Below, one piece after another: positions 61,461-64,000 of a stretch of DNA of 64,000 nucleotides (positions are counted from its first letter, which is position 1; the number at the start of each line of letters is the position of its first letter). The stretch is taken from NCBI GenBank assembly GCA_039621445.1, contig CP154957.1:26644541-26708540 (forward strand), given 5' to 3'. This DNA comes from Euglena gracilis (lineage: Eukaryota; Euglenida; Euglenophyceae; Euglenales). The notes below the pieces were generated by a model, which saw nothing but the letters and a program-made list of their open reading frames with translations, ran no database searches and was not told where the DNA came from. The position numbers and the translations under genes are program-made.

Positions 61461-62324
61461 ATGTGTTGGAACAAATTTCAAGCTGTCAAGAGGAAGTGGG
61501 AGCGCAAGGACGTTCAAGACAGACAGCCGAAGCTGGAAAACACCGAGGAACTGCAGGCGCTGGAGTACCTGATGGAGCAGGGCCAACACGTCCGTCCGTG
61601 GCCGTCGCAACCCTTCCGCCCCCCAATTCGTCAGAAAATTCCTGTTTTCAACAAAGCTTTTGTGACGGCCATGGACCCTGGACACTCGTGGTCAGAGCAA
61701 AGCGTCAGAGGAGCCATCCAGGGCAAGGCCCATTGGGTCATGGGGACCCATCACAGTCATCAATCAAGGAAACATTGTCAGGAGCGGGAAACACAGGTCT
61801 GGCAGACTACCCATTCCCCTTCTCATCCCCACCCCTATGGCAGGGGAAATATGACAAGTTCAAAGGGTTCAAGTCAGGAAGGTGGAAACCCTCCTCAAAA
61901 TGGCCATGGCGGCCATCTATCTACAGGGCCTGGGGCCCAAGGCTATGGCAGCCATCATTCAAAAGGGCATGGTGCCCATTCTCAAGGACACAGAACCCAG
62001 AATCCCAGCAGGGGACCCCAGTGGGGAGAGGTATGTCCAACTATCCCCCCAGAACCCCCAAAATCATTCCCCCCAGGGAAAGCAAGCCACAGCCAAGACA
62101 GGTGGCATCAAACCCCTCAGGGAAATTCAGCCATGGTGGCTTATCTGGGGAACCAAGAGGGAAAAAGAAGACACAAGAAAAGTGCTGGAGAGAAGGTCAA
62201 TGGAGACCAAGAAGGCCAGATGGCCCTGAAGGCCAATGGAGGCCATCACAATCGCTCGACAACAAAAGCCGCTGCATTTCGGCTTGAGGACGCAATGCGG
62301 CTGGACGGCCTGACGACCCAGTGA
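61461..62324 (+). CDS. Gag-like or unknown 287-aa ORF of a mobile element
   Basis: Starts ATG 61461 (MCWNKFQAVKRKWERKDVQ...), then PFRPPIRQKIPVFNKAFVTAM, then a Gly/His/Ser/Gln-rich half (e.g. GNMTSSKGSSQEGGNPPQNG), stop at 62322-62324. Uninterrupted 864-nt frame between the arms of an inverted repeat, beside a tyrosine recombinase. Position and composition suggest a Gag-like protein. No zinc knuckle seen. A second overlapping frame (61454-62287) is also open. Confidence 0.4.
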   Translation: MCWNKFQAVKRKWERKDVQDRQPKLENTEELQALEYLMEQGQHVRPWPSQPFRPPIRQKIPVFNKAFVTAMDPGHSWSEQSVRGAIQGKAHWVMGTHHSHQSRKHCQERETQVWQTTHSPSHPHPYGRGNMTSSKGSSQEGGNPPQNGHGGHLSTGPGAQGYGSHHSKGHGAHSQGHRTQNPSRGPQWGEVCPTIPPEPPKSFPPGKASHSQDRWHQTPQGNSAMVAYLGNQEGKRRHKKSAGEKVNGDQEGQMALKANGGHHNRSTTKAAAFRLEDAMRLDGLTTQ

Positions 62325-62739
62325 AAATCCTTAGGGGCCTCTGGGACCCTCCCTCTCCCCTGAAAGGGGTTGTGATGAAGAAATGGTTGGGGGGGGGGGT
62401 TGTGTACGTGTCCTCCCGCCCCTTCCGCTGGGCATATGTTTGTGGAATCGGCCTCCGTGGCCATTGCTGTTGTGGCATTCATGGTCCAGCTTGAACAATG
62501 CATTTGTTTAGCTTGGATATAGGTATGCATGGCCCTGGCCGTAGTCGCCTGACACGTGTCTTTCCTTTGTGCCCGTCAGGTTTTTCTTACTGTCTGCCAA
62601 AGTCCGTGGTTGTCACTGGGTGGGTTTTCAGAAACTTTTTCTGGGGGGGGGGAAGGGAGAGCCACGGATCGCCACGATTGCACTGCGTCGTCAGGTCGTC
62701 CAGCTGTAGCGGCAGCCAGTTCTTGTTGTCCAGCGATGC

Positions 62740-62945
62740 TCTTCTTTATCTTCGCAACTGCATATTTCACTGAGGTCTTGAATATGTCAACAAAATTTGA
62801 TTTGATATTCTCCACGAGCGCCGCCTTCCGGATAATTCGATGGACTTAACTCTTTGATATCCAATTGTGAAAGTTCTTGGATTGAAGCTTTTTTCTGGGT
62901 TGTCGAACGGCAAATTACGAATCAGCCAACTCCGGCAAAAAAAGG
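62740..62945. repeat. Inverted repeat, right copy
   Basis: Complement of 61086-61260, sharing GATATCCAATT...CCGGATAATTCGATGG. Ends near AATCAGCCAACTCCGGCAAA, which matches the complement of 61330-61345. Confidence 0.8.
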
Positions 62946-63652
62946 AACAAAGAGGGACCTCCTAACCCAGCGCACCGAAAACACTCCAAACAACACCGCC
63001 GGTGAACAAGGCATGGCCTTACACGGGCAAAGGGCGTAGCCCGAGGTGTCGCGAAGCTCACCTCTGCTGGGGCGGGGGGAACCCCGGCAACCCCGTCAGG
63101 AAGGGCCCGCCCCAAAGGGTGGAGGCCATGGGAGGTGGGGTCACCGCTGGCCGCGGCCGACCAAAAAAAAAATTGGTCGGGCCGCGGCCCAACCTGGGGA
63201 AATGGTTGGCTTCTTGGAAAGTTCCTATTGGACCGCCGCCGGACAGGGCAGGGGAGCAGACGGACCAGAGTAACATCAATTAATCGCCAAACTATCAAAA
63301 GTTCAATTTTTGACATCGATGAACAAGGTCTTTGTTCTTTGATCTCGGTGCACCTTCCTCCCTTGCCGGTTTTCCTCGAGGGAGTGCGACTCCGGGGACT
63401 CGGACTCCCACGACACAGGAAGGAGGAGGAAGGCACCAGGAGGGCGGAGCACATGAAGATGGCGAGGTCCTTCTGTCCTTGCCGGCTGCTCTGTTTTGGT
63501 GAGTTTGTTCGTGCGTGTGGGGGGGCTTCTTGCTGCTCCTTTGTTTCCGGAGTTGGCAATGACGAGGCCTCCTCTGACACCTTGACGAAGCTGTGCACTT
63601 TCCTCTCTCTGGGCCATAATTTTTGAATTTTTTCTACGACACCCAGCCTCAA

Positions 63653-64000
63653 TTAATGGGCCTGGAAGGCTCCAGAATTTTTCCACTGGCCCAGCTGCAG
63701 GACTCCTTCCGCTTGTAAACCAGTATGTTTCCAGAATAAAACCCCATCCCCTCTGGTGCTTTGGGGTTTCCAATGGGTGATGTCCACCCCCCTCCTCTTG
63801 CAGAATTTATTGGTCAGATAATTGACGCTGTTTGAGCCCAAAGGCCTTTTTCCATCCAGGGACCACAATAAATCATTTTTTTGTGCAACCATGTGAGCTG
63901 TCCTCCTGACGTATTCTTGCGACAAATGCCAGGGGCTTATGAGAGGGATGTGTGGGAAACTCAAAAACTCCTCCCATCTGGGCTGCAGACAGCCTTTTCT
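63653..64000 (-). CDS. Tyrosine recombinase C-terminus, 5' part outside window
   Basis: Open minus-strand frame from the window edge to a TAA at 63653-63655. Reads GSNSVNYLTNKF, KPQSTRGDGVLFWKHTGL, then GVLQLGQWKNSGAFQAH-stop. STRG, the WKH block and LGQW...F are the C-terminal boxes of phage-integrase-fold recombinases as found in DIRS/Ngaro/Crypton elements. A catalytic Tyr is expected at or next to the final His. None is present before the stop, so this copy looks inactive or frame-interrupted. Confidence 0.6.
   Translation of the reverse strand, partial: RKGCLQPRWEEFLSFPHIPLISPWHLSQEYVRRTAHMVAQKNDLLWSLDGKRPLGSNSVNYLTNKFCKRRGVDITHWKPQSTRGDGVLFWKHTGLQAEGVLQLGQWKNSGAFQAH

Overview
This is a window of nuclear DNA from a microbial eukaryote, probably a protist. 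The evidence is GC-rich conserved exons of about 24-300 nt, long introns, abundant TG, CAT, GTAT and C/G microsatellites, several layers of transposable elements, and no bacterial-style operons. I cannot place the lineage. Exon coordinates come from hand reading and may be off by 1-2 nt.

Three host genes lie in the same direction on the + strand. (1) A GNL1-type circularly permuted GTPase, 231-5265, with its 5' end outside the window. (2) A DEAD-box RNA helicase, core 9888-26982, with probable N-terminal exons from 6195. (3) A HRQ1/YprA-type superfamily 2 DNA helicase with the C-terminal cysteine-containing domain, about 35.1-60.4 kb, with possible N-terminal exons from 32.3 kb.

The most striking feature is how these genes are interrupted. 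About 14 junctions inferred from protein conservation fit GT-AG (one GC-AG). About 22 others fit a different rule. The interruption starts at a short terminal inverted repeat, usually CAGG..., runs to its complement, usually ...CCTG, and continues for exactly 8 more bases. Removing that stretch restores the reading frame, and usually the conserved family motif. The 8 bases resemble, and in two cases exactly equal, the 8 bases before the element. This is the footprint of a hAT-like transposon with an 8-bp target-site duplication. Recognisable MITEs with perfect 8-bp duplications sit in the same window, and one splits a conserved helicase motif. The interruptions therefore look like transposon-derived introns without GT-AG ends, or like precisely eliminated DNA.

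Two of these introns are about 11.3 and 10.4 kb long because they host larger transposons of another, unassigned type. Elements A (13749-24395), B (44715-50033) and C (50833-54910) have inverted ends beginning CTTAGGCGGC (or one mismatch) and 5-bp target duplications. Each carries its own family of short palindromes: GCGCAATTGCGC in A, CCGCGGCCGGCCGCGG and TGCGCAAATGCGCA in B, and GAAGCG...CGCTTC in C. A encodes, on the minus strand, a large transposase-like protein and a protein with a ParB-like N-terminal region. The second gene carries a stop and a frameshift. B is non-coding and holds a 2-kb array of a 71-bp telomere-like repeat. The right edge (60.6-64 kb) is another mobile-element zone, with a long inverted repeat, a Gag-like ORF and the end of a tyrosine recombinase.
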